Shown: positions 33,022 through 43,256 of the stretch, piece by piece | Position numbering within the stretch: the stretch's first letter is position 1 | Layout of the letters: every line of letters starts with the position of its first letter | Assembly (NCBI RefSeq): GCF_028368995.1 | Contig: NZ_JAQNDL010000001.1 | Location: forward strand, 1,302,001 to 1,366,000 | DNA: 64,000 bases | Reading direction: 5' to 3' | Source of the DNA: Nannocystis bainbridge | Lineage (GTDB): Bacteria > Myxococcota_A > Polyangia > Nannocystales > Nannocystaceae | Notes under the pieces: generated by a model | Databases searched by the model: none | Told to the model about the DNA's origin: nothing | Seen by the model: only the letters and a program-made list of their open reading frames with translations | Position numbers and translations under genes: made by a program

Positions 33022-33222
33022 CCGCCGAGGCGTCGAGGGGACATGTCCCTCGGGACATCCTCCGCCTCTTCGCCTCGTCCGCGACCCGCCGGCCGCGGAC
33101 GCCCCCAGGTGCTACGCCGCCTGGCCCACAGCGCAGGCTGACCGCCGAGACCTCGAGTGACCTGTCCCTCGGGACATCCTCCGCGCCTCGTCGCATCCGT
33201 GATCCGCCGGCCGCGGACGCCC
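32992..33222 (+). repeat. ~120-bp direct duplication of the HTTM gene's 3' end
   Basis: Copy 1 (from 32992) covers the last codons, the stop and a CATG-14 element (33042/33056). Copy 2 (from 33112) repeats them with ~85-90% identity, including a second copy of the RRLA-S-G-stop segment and the element at 33161/33175, where CATG has become CCTG. Both copies end in CCGGCCGCGGACGCCC. The second copy is a non-coding relic. Confidence 0.88.
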
Positions 33223-33229
33223 GCCGGTA

Positions 33230-33302
33230 CATGTCCCTTCGACCAGGTGATCCGCCCCCGCTCGACCACAGCGCCGTATCGTGACCTGTCCCTTCGGCCA
33301 GC
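33230..33302. repeat. Two further CATG-14 elements
   Basis: CATG 33230/CAGG 33244 and CCTG 33285/CAGC 33299. With the duplicated pair upstream they fill the 33022-33400 gap, where I see no gene. Confidence 0.7.
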
Positions 33303-33400
33303 CCCATCGCCCCATCGCTCCTTCCCCTTGGACCCGCCGTTCGCCGCCCGCCGCCCACCGCTGGACCGGGCCCGCCCGGTGTGCCACGCTACGCGCGCCG

Positions 33401-34240
33401 ATGTCCTTGCGCTCGCGCGTCTGTCACCTCCTCCTCGCCGCTCTGGCCGCCTGTGAGCCGCCAGTGGCGCCCGCGGCCGCCAGCACTCCGCCGGCGCCGC
33501 TCCCCGCTCCCGCGCCTGCTCCGGCGCCTGCTCCGGCTCCTGCGGCCCCGACCCCTGCCGCTCCGCCCGCCCCGGCCACCCCCTACCGCGCGCTGGCCGG
33601 CATCGAGTACGTCGAGCTGGTCACCGCCCGAGCTGACCCCGAGGCCAGGTTGCCGCTGATCGTCGTCATCCACGGCCTCGGTGACCGCCCCGAGCGGTTC
33701 TCCGTGCTCGTCGACGACCTCCCGGTCGCCGCGCGCATCATCCTCCCGCGCGGCCTCGACCCCGTCGAAAGCGGCTGGTCGTGGTTCCCGATCCGCGCCC
33801 GCAGCCCCGACGTCAGCGGTCTGGCCGGCGGCATCGCCCGCGCCGGCGACGCCCTGCTCCCGTTCGTGCGCGAGCTCGTCACCACCCGCCCCACCGTCGG
33901 CAAGCCGATCGTCACCGGCTTCTCGCAGGGCGGCATGCTCTCGTTCTACCTCGCCGTCCGCGCCCCCGAGCTGTTCGCGGCCGCCTTCCCGATCGGCGGC
34001 TGGCTGCCGCCGCCGCTGTGGCCGCGCAAGAAAGCGACCGTCACGATCCCGATCGAGGCCCTCCACGGCGCGGTCGATCAGGCCGTCAAGCTCGCGCCCA
34101 CCCAGCAGGCCGTCGAGCGCCTGCAAGACCTCGGCTGGCCGGCCAAGCTCGAGGTCTGGCCCGACGTCGGCCACGCCGTCCCTCCTGCCATGCGCCACGA
34201 CCTCCACCAGCGCATCAAGAAGGCCCTGCCATCGCCATGA
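33401..34240 (+). CDS. Lipoprotein alpha/beta hydrolase (phospholipase/carboxylesterase family)
   Basis: MSLRSRVCHLLLAALAAC is a lipoprotein signal. A Pro/Ala linker (residues ~19-60) precedes a ~215-residue hydrolase domain: LIVVIHGLGDRPERF (oxyanion region), VTGFSQGGMLSFYLA (nucleophile Ser in GFSQG), HGAVDQAVKLAP (Asp) and WPDVGHAVPP (His). This is the architecture of small esterases/lysophospholipases of the phospholipase/carboxylesterase family. It overlaps the M48 gene by ATGA. Confidence 0.88.
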   Translation: MSLRSRVCHLLLAALAACEPPVAPAAASTPPAPLPAPAPAPAPAPAPAAPTPAAPPAPATPYRALAGIEYVELVTARADPEARLPLIVVIHGLGDRPERFSVLVDDLPVAARIILPRGLDPVESGWSWFPIRARSPDVSGLAGGIARAGDALLPFVRELVTTRPTVGKPIVTGFSQGGMLSFYLAVRAPELFAAAFPIGGWLPPPLWPRKKATVTIPIEALHGAVDQAVKLAPTQQAVERLQDLGWPAKLEVWPDVGHAVPPAMRHDLHQRIKKALPSP

Positions 34241-35112
34241 ACGACCCCAACCTCAACTCGGGCCCGGCCAAGAAGCAGCGCAAGCTGCGGACCTACCCCG
34301 GCCTCGGCCCCCGCGACTTCATGCACCCGTGGGACATCAAGGCCACCGCCGCGCTCCACCGCGTGCCCGGCTTCGACCGCCTGATCGCCAAGGTCATGGA
34401 GTACGGCCTCGAGCGGATCCTCTACCTCGAGAACATCGCCGACAACGTGCGCGTGACCGAGAAGATGTTCCCGCGGCTGTACCGCTACCTCAAGTGGAGC
34501 TGCGCCATCCTCGGGGTCGAGGAGCCGGAGCTGTACGTCAGCCTCGATCCGGCGCCCAACGCCTACACCTACGGCCACACGCGGCCCTTCATCGTCCTCA
34601 CCTCCGGCCTCATCGACGTGCTCGGCGAGCAGGAGCAGTTCTACGCGGTGGCCCACGAGGTCGGCCACATCAAGTGCGAGCACTCGCTCTACACCACGGT
34701 CGCCCGCAACATCGCCGCCGTGATCGAGATCTTCAGCCAGGCCACGCTCGGCCTCGGCTCTCTGCTCGGCAAGGGCATCGAGCTGCCGCTCTACGACTGG
34801 ATGCGCAAGAGCGAATTGTCGGCCGACCGCGCCGCGCTGATGTGCGTGCAGGACAAGGACGTCGCCCTCCGCACCTTCATGAAGCTCGCCGGCGGGGCCC
34901 AGAAGCTCTACGCCGAGATGGACCAGGACGAGTTCCTGCGCCAGATCCGGGCCTACGAGGAGGCCGACGAGTCGACCCTCAACAAGGTCTACAAGTTCCT
35001 CATCACCGCCATGCGCACCCACCCGTTCCCGATCCTGCGCGCCAAGCACCTCGACGAGTGGATCACCAGCGGCGACTACGACAAGCTCGCCCGCACCGCC
35101 AGCAGCGAGTGA
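34237..35112 (+). CDS. M48-family zinc metallopeptidase
   Basis: 291 residues. VAHEVGHIKCEH carries the HExxH zinc site, and SELSADRAALMC the third zinc ligand (Glu in the ExxAD pattern). The surrounding PNAYTYGHTRPFIVLTSGLIDVL is the usual M48 strand before the site. The N-terminus lacks a signal peptide and the C-terminal half is helical, so it is probably cytoplasmic or peripheral. It is coupled to the hydrolase upstream. M48 peptidases often act in protein quality control. Confidence 0.92.
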   Translation: MNDPNLNSGPAKKQRKLRTYPGLGPRDFMHPWDIKATAALHRVPGFDRLIAKVMEYGLERILYLENIADNVRVTEKMFPRLYRYLKWSCAILGVEEPELYVSLDPAPNAYTYGHTRPFIVLTSGLIDVLGEQEQFYAVAHEVGHIKCEHSLYTTVARNIAAVIEIFSQATLGLGSLLGKGIELPLYDWMRKSELSADRAALMCVQDKDVALRTFMKLAGGAQKLYAEMDQDEFLRQIRAYEEADESTLNKVYKFLITAMRTHPFPILRAKHLDEWITSGDYDKLARTASSE

Positions 35113-35177
35113 CGGCCGCGCAGTCTCGCGCCCCGTGTAACTTCGCCGCCTCGCCCGCGTAGTCCCGAGCGCCCGCC

Positions 35178-35801
35178 ATGTTCACCACCACGCGAAGACT
35201 GTTCGTCGGTTTGCTCGCCCTCGCCGCCGCCTGCGGCACCACCGAGCCGGGCCACAAGAAGCCCGCCCCCGCGGCCACGCCCGCGCCCACGCCGAGCGGC
35301 GCCACCGAGCTCGGCTACTTCGCCGGCGGCTGCTTCTGGGGCGTCGAGCATTTCCTCGAGCAGATGCCCGGCGTGCTCGACGTCGAGTCGGGCTACATGG
35401 GCGGCGCCGTCGAGGCCCCCACCTACGAGCAGGTCTCGAGCGGCGTCAGCGGCCACGCCGAGACCGTGCGCGTCACCTTCGATCCGCAGCAGGTCGGCTA
35501 CGAGGCGGTGGCCAGGCGCTTCTTCGAGATCCACGACCCCACCGAGGTCGATCGCCAGGGCCCCGACATCGGCCCGCAGTACCGCTCGGCCGTGTTCGTC
35601 ACCGGCCCCGAACAGCGCGCCGCCGCCGAGTCGCTGATCGCTCGCCTCAAGGCCAATGGCTACGCGGTCGCCACCACGGTCGAGGACGCCGGCAAGTTCT
35701 GGTCGGCCGAGGAGTACCATCAAAATTATTATGTGCGCACCCGCAAGACCCCCTATTGCCACATGCCGGTGCCACGATTCGACCAGCCCTCCAGCTCGTG
35801 A
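35178..35801 (+). CDS. msrA: Peptide methionine-(S)-sulfoxide reductase MsrA, lipoprotein form
   Basis: MFTTTRRLFVGLLALAAACG is a lipoprotein signal (lipobox AAAC) followed by a Pro/Ala/Thr linker. GYFAGGCFWGVEHFLEQMPGV contains the catalytic GCFWG. VESGYMGG, YEQVSSGVSGHAETVRVTFDP, EIHDPTEVDRQGPDIGPQYRSAVF and EYHQNYY are diagnostic MsrA blocks. It repairs oxidised Met in exported proteins. It lies 65 bp after the M48 gene. Confidence 0.96.
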   Translation: MFTTTRRLFVGLLALAAACGTTEPGHKKPAPAATPAPTPSGATELGYFAGGCFWGVEHFLEQMPGVLDVESGYMGGAVEAPTYEQVSSGVSGHAETVRVTFDPQQVGYEAVARRFFEIHDPTEVDRQGPDIGPQYRSAVFVTGPEQRAAAESLIARLKANGYAVATTVEDAGKFWSAEEYHQNYYVRTRKTPYCHMPVPRFDQPSSS

Positions 35802-35926
35802 TCGTGCGCCCCGGCTTTGACGGGCCCAGGGCTCGGTCCGCGGCGCCCGTGCGCGGCCCGAATCAGCGCACGCGACTGACAGCTTGACGCAGAGGTCCCG
35901 CGAGGCCGTGGTCGCTCAGTCTCGCC

Positions 35927-36060
35927 GATCGGCGGCCCTCGTGCGCGAGCACGACCTGAAATCCGCGCGCTCTCGGTGCCGCGATCGTCGGCCCCCGTGC
36001 GCGAGCACGACCTGAAATCCGCGCGCACTCGGTCCGCGATCGTCGGTCTCCGTGCGCGCC
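35927..36060. repeat. Tandem repeat of a 55-56 bp unit
   Basis: Copies start at 35927, 35983 and a partial one at 36038. Each holds GTGCGCGAGCACGACCTGAA followed by ATCCGCGCGC. The 35802-36171 gap otherwise shows nothing recognisable. Confidence 0.85.
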
Positions 36061-36171
36061 CGCGGCCGCCTCGAACGACCGCCCGCCGCGCTCGCCCGCG
36101 CGCCCGGACCTCCCTCGCAGTTCGCGTGTAATGCCTCCGGCGCTCGCGGTAAGACGCTCTGAGCCCCTCGC

Positions 36172-36819
36172 ATGAGCGTCCCGAGCCCACGCGCCGCCCG
36201 CCTCGCGGCCAGTCACCTGCGCGCGGTCGAACCCGCCGGCGCGGAACTCGGCGCGCCCACCCCCGCCCTCGTCGCCCGCGCCTGCGCCGGTGAAGTCGCC
36301 GCCTGGGCCCACCTCTACCAGCTCTGTTACCCGGCCGTCTTTCGCCAGCTCCGCTACTACACCGGCGACACCGGCGTCGCCGAGGAGCTCGCCCAGGAGG
36401 CCTTCGCCCAGGCCATGGCCAGCCGCGAGCGCTTCGACCCTTCGCGCACCTTCCAGGCCTGGCTGCACGGCGTCGCCCTCAACGTCGTGCGCAAATACTG
36501 GCGCCGGCAACGCAACACCTCCGCTGCCCACGCCCGCCTCGAGGCCATGGGTCGCAGCTGCCCACCCGCCGGCGTCGGCCCCGACGACTTCCACCTCCAG
36601 CGCGAGCGCAGCCGCGTCCTCTACGCCGTGCTCGCCGAGCTGCCCGAGCGCCTGCGCGAGGCCTTCCTCGTGCGCGAGCTGCAGGGCCTGCCCAGCGACG
36701 AGGCCGCCGCCCTGCTCGGCATCTCGACCGGCAACCTCCACGTCCGGGTCTGCCGCGCCCGCGCCCACATCCACGCCGAGCTGCGCCGCCTGGGCTGGCT
36801 GCCCGGAGGTGCGCCGTGA
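36172..36819 (+). CDS. ECF-type RNA polymerase sigma factor
   Basis: 215 residues. Region 2: LYQLCYPAVFRQLRYYTGDTGVAEELAQEAFAQAMASRERFDP, then FQAWLHGVALNVVRKYWRR. Region 4: VLAELPERLREAFLVRELQGLPSDEAAALLGISTGNLHVRVCRARAHIHAEL. The first ~30 residues are an extra tail. It directs polymerase to stress or envelope genes. Its stop overlaps the next gene's GTG (GTGA), a typical sigma/anti-sigma arrangement. In myxobacteria such operons often control the genes that follow them. Confidence 0.93.
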   Translation: MSVPSPRAARLAASHLRAVEPAGAELGAPTPALVARACAGEVAAWAHLYQLCYPAVFRQLRYYTGDTGVAEELAQEAFAQAMASRERFDPSRTFQAWLHGVALNVVRKYWRRQRNTSAAHARLEAMGRSCPPAGVGPDDFHLQRERSRVLYAVLAELPERLREAFLVRELQGLPSDEAAALLGISTGNLHVRVCRARAHIHAELRRLGWLPGGAP

Positions 36820-37934
36820 CCGACGATCGCCGCCTCGATCCGTTCCTCGCCGCCGCCGCCGCCGAGGCCGAGCGCAGCGCCACGCGCCCGCCGCCCAGCT
36901 TCGCCGCCGTGCTCGCGCGCGCCCACAGCCTCGCCCCCGACGCCGTGGCCCCGCCGGCCGCCGCGCCCACGCTCTCTGCATTGCCCTTCGGACATGTTCT
37001 TTACGACATGCCCGATGCGCCATCCTCCCCCGCCACCGCGCGGCCTCCCGGACACGCCCCGTCCGCCGGACCCGACGCGCCCCCGGCACGGACCGCAGGG
37101 CCATCCCCCGACCCGCACGCCGCCGACCTCGCGCCCTTCCTCACCGCCGCGCGCGGCCTCACCGACGCCGACGTGGCAGCGCAGCTGCGCCGCCCGCTCC
37201 CGCCGCTCCCGCGCCCGCGCCCACGCGTCCCCCTGCTCGTGTGGGCGGCCGCCGCCGCGCTGCTGCTGCTGGCCGGCGCCGGCGCCCTACGTCGCCTCGC
37301 CGATCCCGCCCACGCCGATCGCACCGCAGCCCAGGCCGACGACACCGTGCGCGGTCGCCCGCAGCAGCACCAATCCGAGCCGCGCGTCCCGTCCAGCAAT
37401 GTCCGTAACGACATGTCCGATAGAACAGGTCCGGAAGGCCATATCGCCGACCACCCCGCCGAACATGTCCCAGCGCCCCAGGCACCCGCCGCACCTGCCC
37501 AAAAAGACATCTCACCTCTCAAGCCCGCGCCATCCCCTGTCTCCGCGGCCCGCAAGCCGGTCACCGACGCGCTCGCCGATCAGCTCGCCCGCCTCGACGA
37601 CGAGGCCGAGGCCCTGCTCCTCGCCGGCGCTCTCGATCAGGCCGACGCGCGCTATCAGCAGATGATCGCCATCGGCGGGCGGCGAGCTGCCGTCGAGCAC
37701 GCCTTCGCCGATCGCTGGCTGCTGGCCCGGCGCCAGGGCGACGACGCCGGCCACCGCCAGCTCCTGCACGCCTACCTCAAAAAATTCCCGCGCGGTCGGT
37801 TCGCCGACGAGGCCAGCGCCGGCCTCTGTCGGCTCGCCGACGCCGACGCCCGCCCTGACTGCTGGCGGGCCTACCGCGAGCGCTTCCCCGCCGGCGCCTA
37901 CCGCCGCGAGGCCGACGAGGCGGCCGTCCCATGA
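36816..37934 (+). CDS. Single-pass membrane protein with TPR-like C-terminus, probable sigma-factor partner
   Basis: 372 residues from the GTG overlapping the sigma stop. The N-terminal ~125 residues are cytoplasmic and start with TDDRRLDPFLAAAAAEAERSAT; there is one TM (PLLVWAAAAALLLLAGAGAL, ~130-150). The C-terminal region (LADQLARLDDEAEALLLAGALDQADARYQQMIA, HRQLLHAYLKKFPRGRFADEA) looks like two TPR-type helical pairs. The position and topology suggest an anti-sigma factor, but no zinc-ASD HxxxCxxC motif is present. Both linkers carry in-frame CATG-14 arrays (36979, 37398). It overlaps the next gene by ATGA. Confidence 0.75.
   Translation: MTDDRRLDPFLAAAAAEAERSATRPPPSFAAVLARAHSLAPDAVAPPAAAPTLSALPFGHVLYDMPDAPSSPATARPPGHAPSAGPDAPPARTAGPSPDPHAADLAPFLTAARGLTDADVAAQLRRPLPPLPRPRPRVPLLVWAAAAALLLLAGAGALRRLADPAHADRTAAQADDTVRGRPQQHQSEPRVPSSNVRNDMSDRTGPEGHIADHPAEHVPAPQAPAAPAQKDISPLKPAPSPVSAARKPVTDALADQLARLDDEAEALLLAGALDQADARYQQMIAIGGRRAAVEHAFADRWLLARRQGDDAGHRQLLHAYLKKFPRGRFADEASAGLCRLADADARPDCWRAYRERFPAGAYRREADEAAVP
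36979..37024 (+). repeat. In-frame CATG-14 array, cytoplasmic linker
   Basis: CATT 36979, CATG 36993, CATG 37007, CATC 37021, spacing 14 bp. Confidence 0.8.
37398..37511 (+). repeat. In-frame CATG-14 arrays, periplasmic linker
   Basis: AATG 37398, CATG 37412, CAGG 37426, CATA 37440 with 14-bp spacing, then CATG 37464, CAGG 37479 (15 bp), CCTG 37494 (15 bp) and CATC 37508 (14 bp). Confidence 0.75.
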
Positions 37935-38794
37935 GCCCGCGTCGCCTGCTGCTCGTCCTCCCGCTGATGCTCGCCTGCGGCATCGACACCTACGTGCTCG
38001 AGTTCGAAAGCGCCGGCGAGCCCACCACCACCTCCTCCTCGTCCGCCGCCACCAGCGAACCTCCGACCACCGACGACCCCACCACGACCGAGCCCGGGCC
38101 CGACGACACCACTCAGGGACAGACCACCGACGTCTCCACCACCTGTCTCGGCCCCGCCTGCGAGGTCCTCCCCGACGGCGCCTGCGATCCCGAGAATCCC
38201 CTCGACCCCGACTGCGACGACCAGGTCTGCAACCTGGACGACCCGCTCGATCTCGACTGCGACGACGGCTGGTGTCCGATCGGCGACCCCGCCGACCCCG
38301 ACTGTCACGACGGCGACTGCAACCCGCAGAACATGGGCGACGGCGACTGCGACGACGATTACTGCGACAAGTTCGACGGCGACGACCTCGACTGCGACGA
38401 CGGCCGCTGCAACGTCATGCTCGATCCCGGCGATCCCGACTGCAGTGACGGCCAGTGCGACGGCGATCCCGGCGACCCTGAATGCATGCAGCCGTGCCAG
38501 CCGGGCGACCCGAATTGCAGCGACGGCACCTGCGATCCGATGAACCCCGCCGACCCCGACTGCATCGCGTGCATGGCCGACGCCGACTGCCCCCTCTCGC
38601 AGGTGTGCGTGAACGGCCTCTGTCAATGCAACGACGCCAACGACCCCGGCTGCGCCGGCGACGGCGTCTGCGATCCCGACCTCATGGGCGATCCCGACTG
38701 CGGCGACGGCGTCTGCGAGCCCATGCTGCCGGGCGATCCCGACTGCGGTGACGGCGTCTGCGATCCGATGAACCCCGCCGACCCAGACTGCTGA
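37931..38794 (+). CDS. Asp/Cys-repeat lipoprotein 1
   Basis: MSPRRLLLVLPLMLACG is a lipoprotein signal. After a Thr/Ser/Pro stalk come about 15 short repeats built on DPDCxDGxCDPMNPADPDC, extremely rich in Asp, Pro, Gly and Cys. The pattern (alternating D-x-D-x-D-like turns with paired Cys) suggests a disulfide-stapled, calcium-binding rod; this is inference. It belongs to the sigma-factor operon (ATGA overlap with the upstream gene). Confidence 0.75.
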   Translation: MSPRRLLLVLPLMLACGIDTYVLEFESAGEPTTTSSSSAATSEPPTTDDPTTTEPGPDDTTQGQTTDVSTTCLGPACEVLPDGACDPENPLDPDCDDQVCNLDDPLDLDCDDGWCPIGDPADPDCHDGDCNPQNMGDGDCDDDYCDKFDGDDLDCDDGRCNVMLDPGDPDCSDGQCDGDPGDPECMQPCQPGDPNCSDGTCDPMNPADPDCIACMADADCPLSQVCVNGLCQCNDANDPGCAGDGVCDPDLMGDPDCGDGVCEPMLPGDPDCGDGVCDPMNPADPDC

Positions 38795-38856
38795 AAATCA
38801 AACTCTCTGCCCGGGCACCCATCCCCGTCCGGCCGCCTCTGTCCCCAAGGAGCTCC

Positions 38857-40071
38857 ATGCGTCCCCAGTCCTTCCGCAACCCATCCTCAGTCCTGCTCTC
38901 ATTCGCCTTGCTGTTCGGCCTCGCCTGCCAGATCGAGCTCAAGGGCGGCGACACGGCCGGCCTCGACGACGACGACACCTCCGGCGGCATGCAGCCCGTC
39001 TGCGATCCCAATCAGGTCATGGACCCCGATTGTTGGGACGGCGCCTGCGACCCGAACAACGCCGACAACGACCCCGACTGCTGGACGCCGCCAGGCGACG
39101 GCGTCTGCGAGATGGAGCCGAACGACCCGGATTGTCAGCCGCCGTGCCAGGGCGACGAGTGCCCCGACAACGTCTGCGATCCGATGAACCCTGCCGATCC
39201 CGACTGCGGCAGCGGCGGCGACGGCTGGTGCGACCTCGACATCATGGGCGACCCCGACTGCGGCGACGGCGTCTGCAACCCGATGAACCCCGGCGACCCC
39301 GACTGCCAGAGCTGCGACCCCAACCTGCCCGGGTGCGGCGGCGACGGCATGTGCGATCCGATGGACCCCGCCGATCCCGACTGCCAGAACCAGTGCAGCG
39401 CCGACGCCGACTGCCCGCAAGCCCAGGTGTGCATCAACGGCGCCTGCCAGTGCGCCGACCCGATGGATCCGAATTGCGGCGGCGGCGACGGCTGGTGCGA
39501 CATCGACATCATGGGCGACCCCGACTGCGGCGACGGCGTGTGCAACCCGATGAACCCCGCCGATCCCGACTGCCAGAACAGCTGCCCGCCCGGCGATCCC
39601 AATTGCCCCGACAACGTCTGCGACCCCGCCAACCCCATGGACCCCGACTGCTGGTTCATGTGCGTCGCCGACTCCGACTGCCCCATGGGACAGGTGTGCA
39701 TCGAGGGCCTGTGCGGCTGCGCCGACCCGAACGACCCCCAGTGCGGCGGCTCCGACGGCGTGTGCGACCCGATGAACCCCGCCGATCCCGACTGCTTCCA
39801 GTGCGACCCCGCCGATCCCATGTGCTTCGACGGCTTCTGCGATCCCATGCTGCCGGGCGACCCCGACTGCGGCTTCGTCTGCACCAGCGACGCCGACTGC
39901 GGCCCCGGCAACGTGTGCGTCAACGGGGCCTGCGAGTGCTTCGGCGTGTCCTGCCCGGACGGCGTGTGCGACCCGAACGCGCCCCAGGACCCCGACTGCC
40001 AGCCCCCGGCCTGCATGAGCGACGCCGACTGCCCGCTCGCGCAGGCCTGCCTCATGGGTCTGTGCCTGTGA
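38857..40071 (+). CDS. Asp/Cys-repeat lipoprotein 2
   Basis: 404 residues, a longer paralogue of the preceding gene. The signal is RNPSSVLLSFALLFGLAC (lipobox GLAC), then a short acidic linker and ~25 repeats of the kind GDGVCDPMNPADPDC, with interspersed CxxDADCPxAQVCxxGxC modules like the Myxococcus Cys-rich type. It starts after AGGAGCTCC, a good ribosome site, 62 bp from the upstream stop. Its DNA repeats could recombine with the neighbour. Confidence 0.75.
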   Translation: MRPQSFRNPSSVLLSFALLFGLACQIELKGGDTAGLDDDDTSGGMQPVCDPNQVMDPDCWDGACDPNNADNDPDCWTPPGDGVCEMEPNDPDCQPPCQGDECPDNVCDPMNPADPDCGSGGDGWCDLDIMGDPDCGDGVCNPMNPGDPDCQSCDPNLPGCGGDGMCDPMDPADPDCQNQCSADADCPQAQVCINGACQCADPMDPNCGGGDGWCDIDIMGDPDCGDGVCNPMNPADPDCQNSCPPGDPNCPDNVCDPANPMDPDCWFMCVADSDCPMGQVCIEGLCGCADPNDPQCGGSDGVCDPMNPADPDCFQCDPADPMCFDGFCDPMLPGDPDCGFVCTSDADCGPGNVCVNGACECFGVSCPDGVCDPNAPQDPDCQPPACMSDADCPLAQACLMGLCL

Positions 40072-40103
40072 GCCGCCCGCGCTGCTAACATCCGCCGCCC
40101 CGC

Positions 40104-41288
40104 ATGACGCAGGCGGCGCTCCTCCTCGCGGCGCTGCTCGCCGCTCCTGCTCCGGCGACGCCGACCCTCGCGCCGCCGGCCGCGGCCCTGCGCGCGCCCA
40201 CGCTCGTCGTGCGCGCGCGCGGCCTCGACGAGCGGGCCCTCGCCGGCGCCCTGCGGCCGCGCTCCGGCGGCGCCGAGGTCGTGCTCTTGCGCGACGTCGC
40301 CAGCGTCGACCCCGACCACACCTTCGTCGAGGTCGAGCAGCAGGCCGGCGAGCTCGCCGTCACCGTCATCCTCGGCGACGGTCGCGTGTTCGTCCGGCGC
40401 GGTCCCGGCGGCGGCCCGCGCGACGCCGCCCGCCTGTGCGCCTCGATGCTGGCCGCCATCGCCGACGACGCCCTCGCCCCCCTGCCCGAGCGGGCCGCCA
40501 GCCCCGCCCTCGCCGCAGCGCCTTCGGGACAGGTCCCCGAGGACATGTCCCAAGAGCCCGACGCTGCGGACGCCGGTCTCACCGTGACGACACCTCCCGC
40601 CCCGCCGCAGGTCGTCCCGCCACCACCTGACCCCGAGAACATGTCCCCCGCGCCAGCCGCCGAGGACCTCGTCGAGCCGACCCCCGCGCCGGTCGCTGCC
40701 TCACCTGGCCAGGAGGACAGGCGACTCGCGCTCACCGTCGGGCTCGCCGGCGGGCCGCTCTTTGGCCTCCGTCCCGACCCCGGCGTGCGCGGTGGCGGTG
40801 GCGAGGTCCGCGTCGATCTCCGCGGATCGCGGCCGTGGCTCGTCACCGCGGGCCTGCGCGCGATCGGTCAGACGGCCGTCAGCACGGGTTTGCAAAGTCG
40901 TGAAGAGCGCTTCGGGCTCGCCCGCGTGCGCGTCAGTTTTGGGGTCGGTGCGTGGCTCGTGCGGCGCCGGTTCGAGCTGCGCGCGACCGCGAGCCTCTCG
41001 CTCGAGCCGTGGTGGATCACCCACCATAGTCGTCGCGTCGCCCTCGGCGAATCCACAGTTCCCGCGCCGCTGCTCGGCGGGCTCGTCCGTATCACTCCGA
41101 CCTTCGTGGTCTCGCAGCGGATGAGTCTGGGCCTATTCGCCGAGCTGGCCGCCAGCGCGACCCCGACCGGCAACGCCGTGCGCGTCCGCTTCGGGGACGC
41201 GCGCATCTTCAGCGCAGGCGGCATCGAACTCGGCTTCGGCATCGAGCTGCGTGTGCGTGCGTGGTCGAAACCGCCAAAACAGGGGTAA
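40104..41288 (+). CDS. Predicted outer-membrane beta-barrel protein of the sigma operon
   Basis: The signal peptide MTQAALLLAALLAAPAPA opens a 394-residue protein. Residues ~28-125 form a small domain (TLVVRARGLDERALAGALRPRSGG ... TFVEVEQQAGELAVTVILGDGRV), a Pro/Ala linker follows (125-205), then ~190 residues with alternating hydrophobic strands (GGEVRVDLRGSRPWLVTAGL, FGLARVRVSFGVGAWLVRRRFELRATASLSL, RISPTF-like) to the C-terminal GIELGFGIELRVRAW. This is a typical small barrel. In-frame CATG-14 elements (40516, 40626) fall in the linker. Confidence 0.7.
   Translation: MTQAALLLAALLAAPAPATPTLAPPAAALRAPTLVVRARGLDERALAGALRPRSGGAEVVLLRDVASVDPDHTFVEVEQQAGELAVTVILGDGRVFVRRGPGGGPRDAARLCASMLAAIADDALAPLPERAASPALAAAPSGQVPEDMSQEPDAADAGLTVTTPPAPPQVVPPPPDPENMSPAPAAEDLVEPTPAPVAASPGQEDRRLALTVGLAGGPLFGLRPDPGVRGGGGEVRVDLRGSRPWLVTAGLRAIGQTAVSTGLQSREERFGLARVRVSFGVGAWLVRRRFELRATASLSLEPWWITHHSRRVALGESTVPAPLLGGLVRITPTFVVSQRMSLGLFAELAASATPTGNAVRVRFGDARIFSAGGIELGFGIELRVRAWSKPPKQG
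40516..40547 (+). repeat. In-frame CATG-14 array in a linker
   Basis: CAGC 40516, CAGG 40530, CATG 40544, spacing 14 bp. Confidence 0.75.
40626..40657 (+). repeat. In-frame CATG-14 array in a linker
   Basis: CCTG 40626, CATG 40640, CAGC 40654, spacing 14 bp. Confidence 0.7.
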
Positions 41289-41429
41289 GCGCAGGGCGCC
41301 GCTGGCAGCCCCGTGTTCCCCGTGCGGGCCTCTGCATTCGAACGCCTGGCGCCCAGGCTCATCCGCAAAGTTGTGACGTGGACTACGGCCCCCGTGACAT
41401 GCGCGGTTGCTCGACCTCCGCCCCCCTCT

Positions 41430-41457
41430 TGTTCTTGCCACGACATTGGCCTATAGC
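41430..41457 (+). promoter_or_regulatory. Putative promoter of the cell-wall amidase gene
   Basis: TTGTTC (41430-41435), a 16-bp spacer and TATAGC (41452-41457). The -10 ends 7 nt before ATG 41465, so the transcript may be leaderless. Confidence 0.5.
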
Positions 41458-41461
41458 GGCG

Positions 41462-43198
<1,737 letters not shown>

Positions 43199-43219
43199 TC
43201 CGGCGCGGCTCGCCGCGTA

Positions 43220-43250
43220 AGACCCGCCTGCGCGCCGCGCCGGCGGGTCT
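43220..43250. terminator. Bidirectional hairpin terminator
   Basis: AGACCCGCC (43220-43228) and GGCGGGTCT (43242-43250) form a perfect 9-bp stem with a 13-nt loop, between convergent genes. CTTCGTTCATTCG follows on the plus strand. This is one of the few convergent junctions without CATG-14 boxes. Confidence 0.8.
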
Positions 43251-43256
43251 CTTCGT

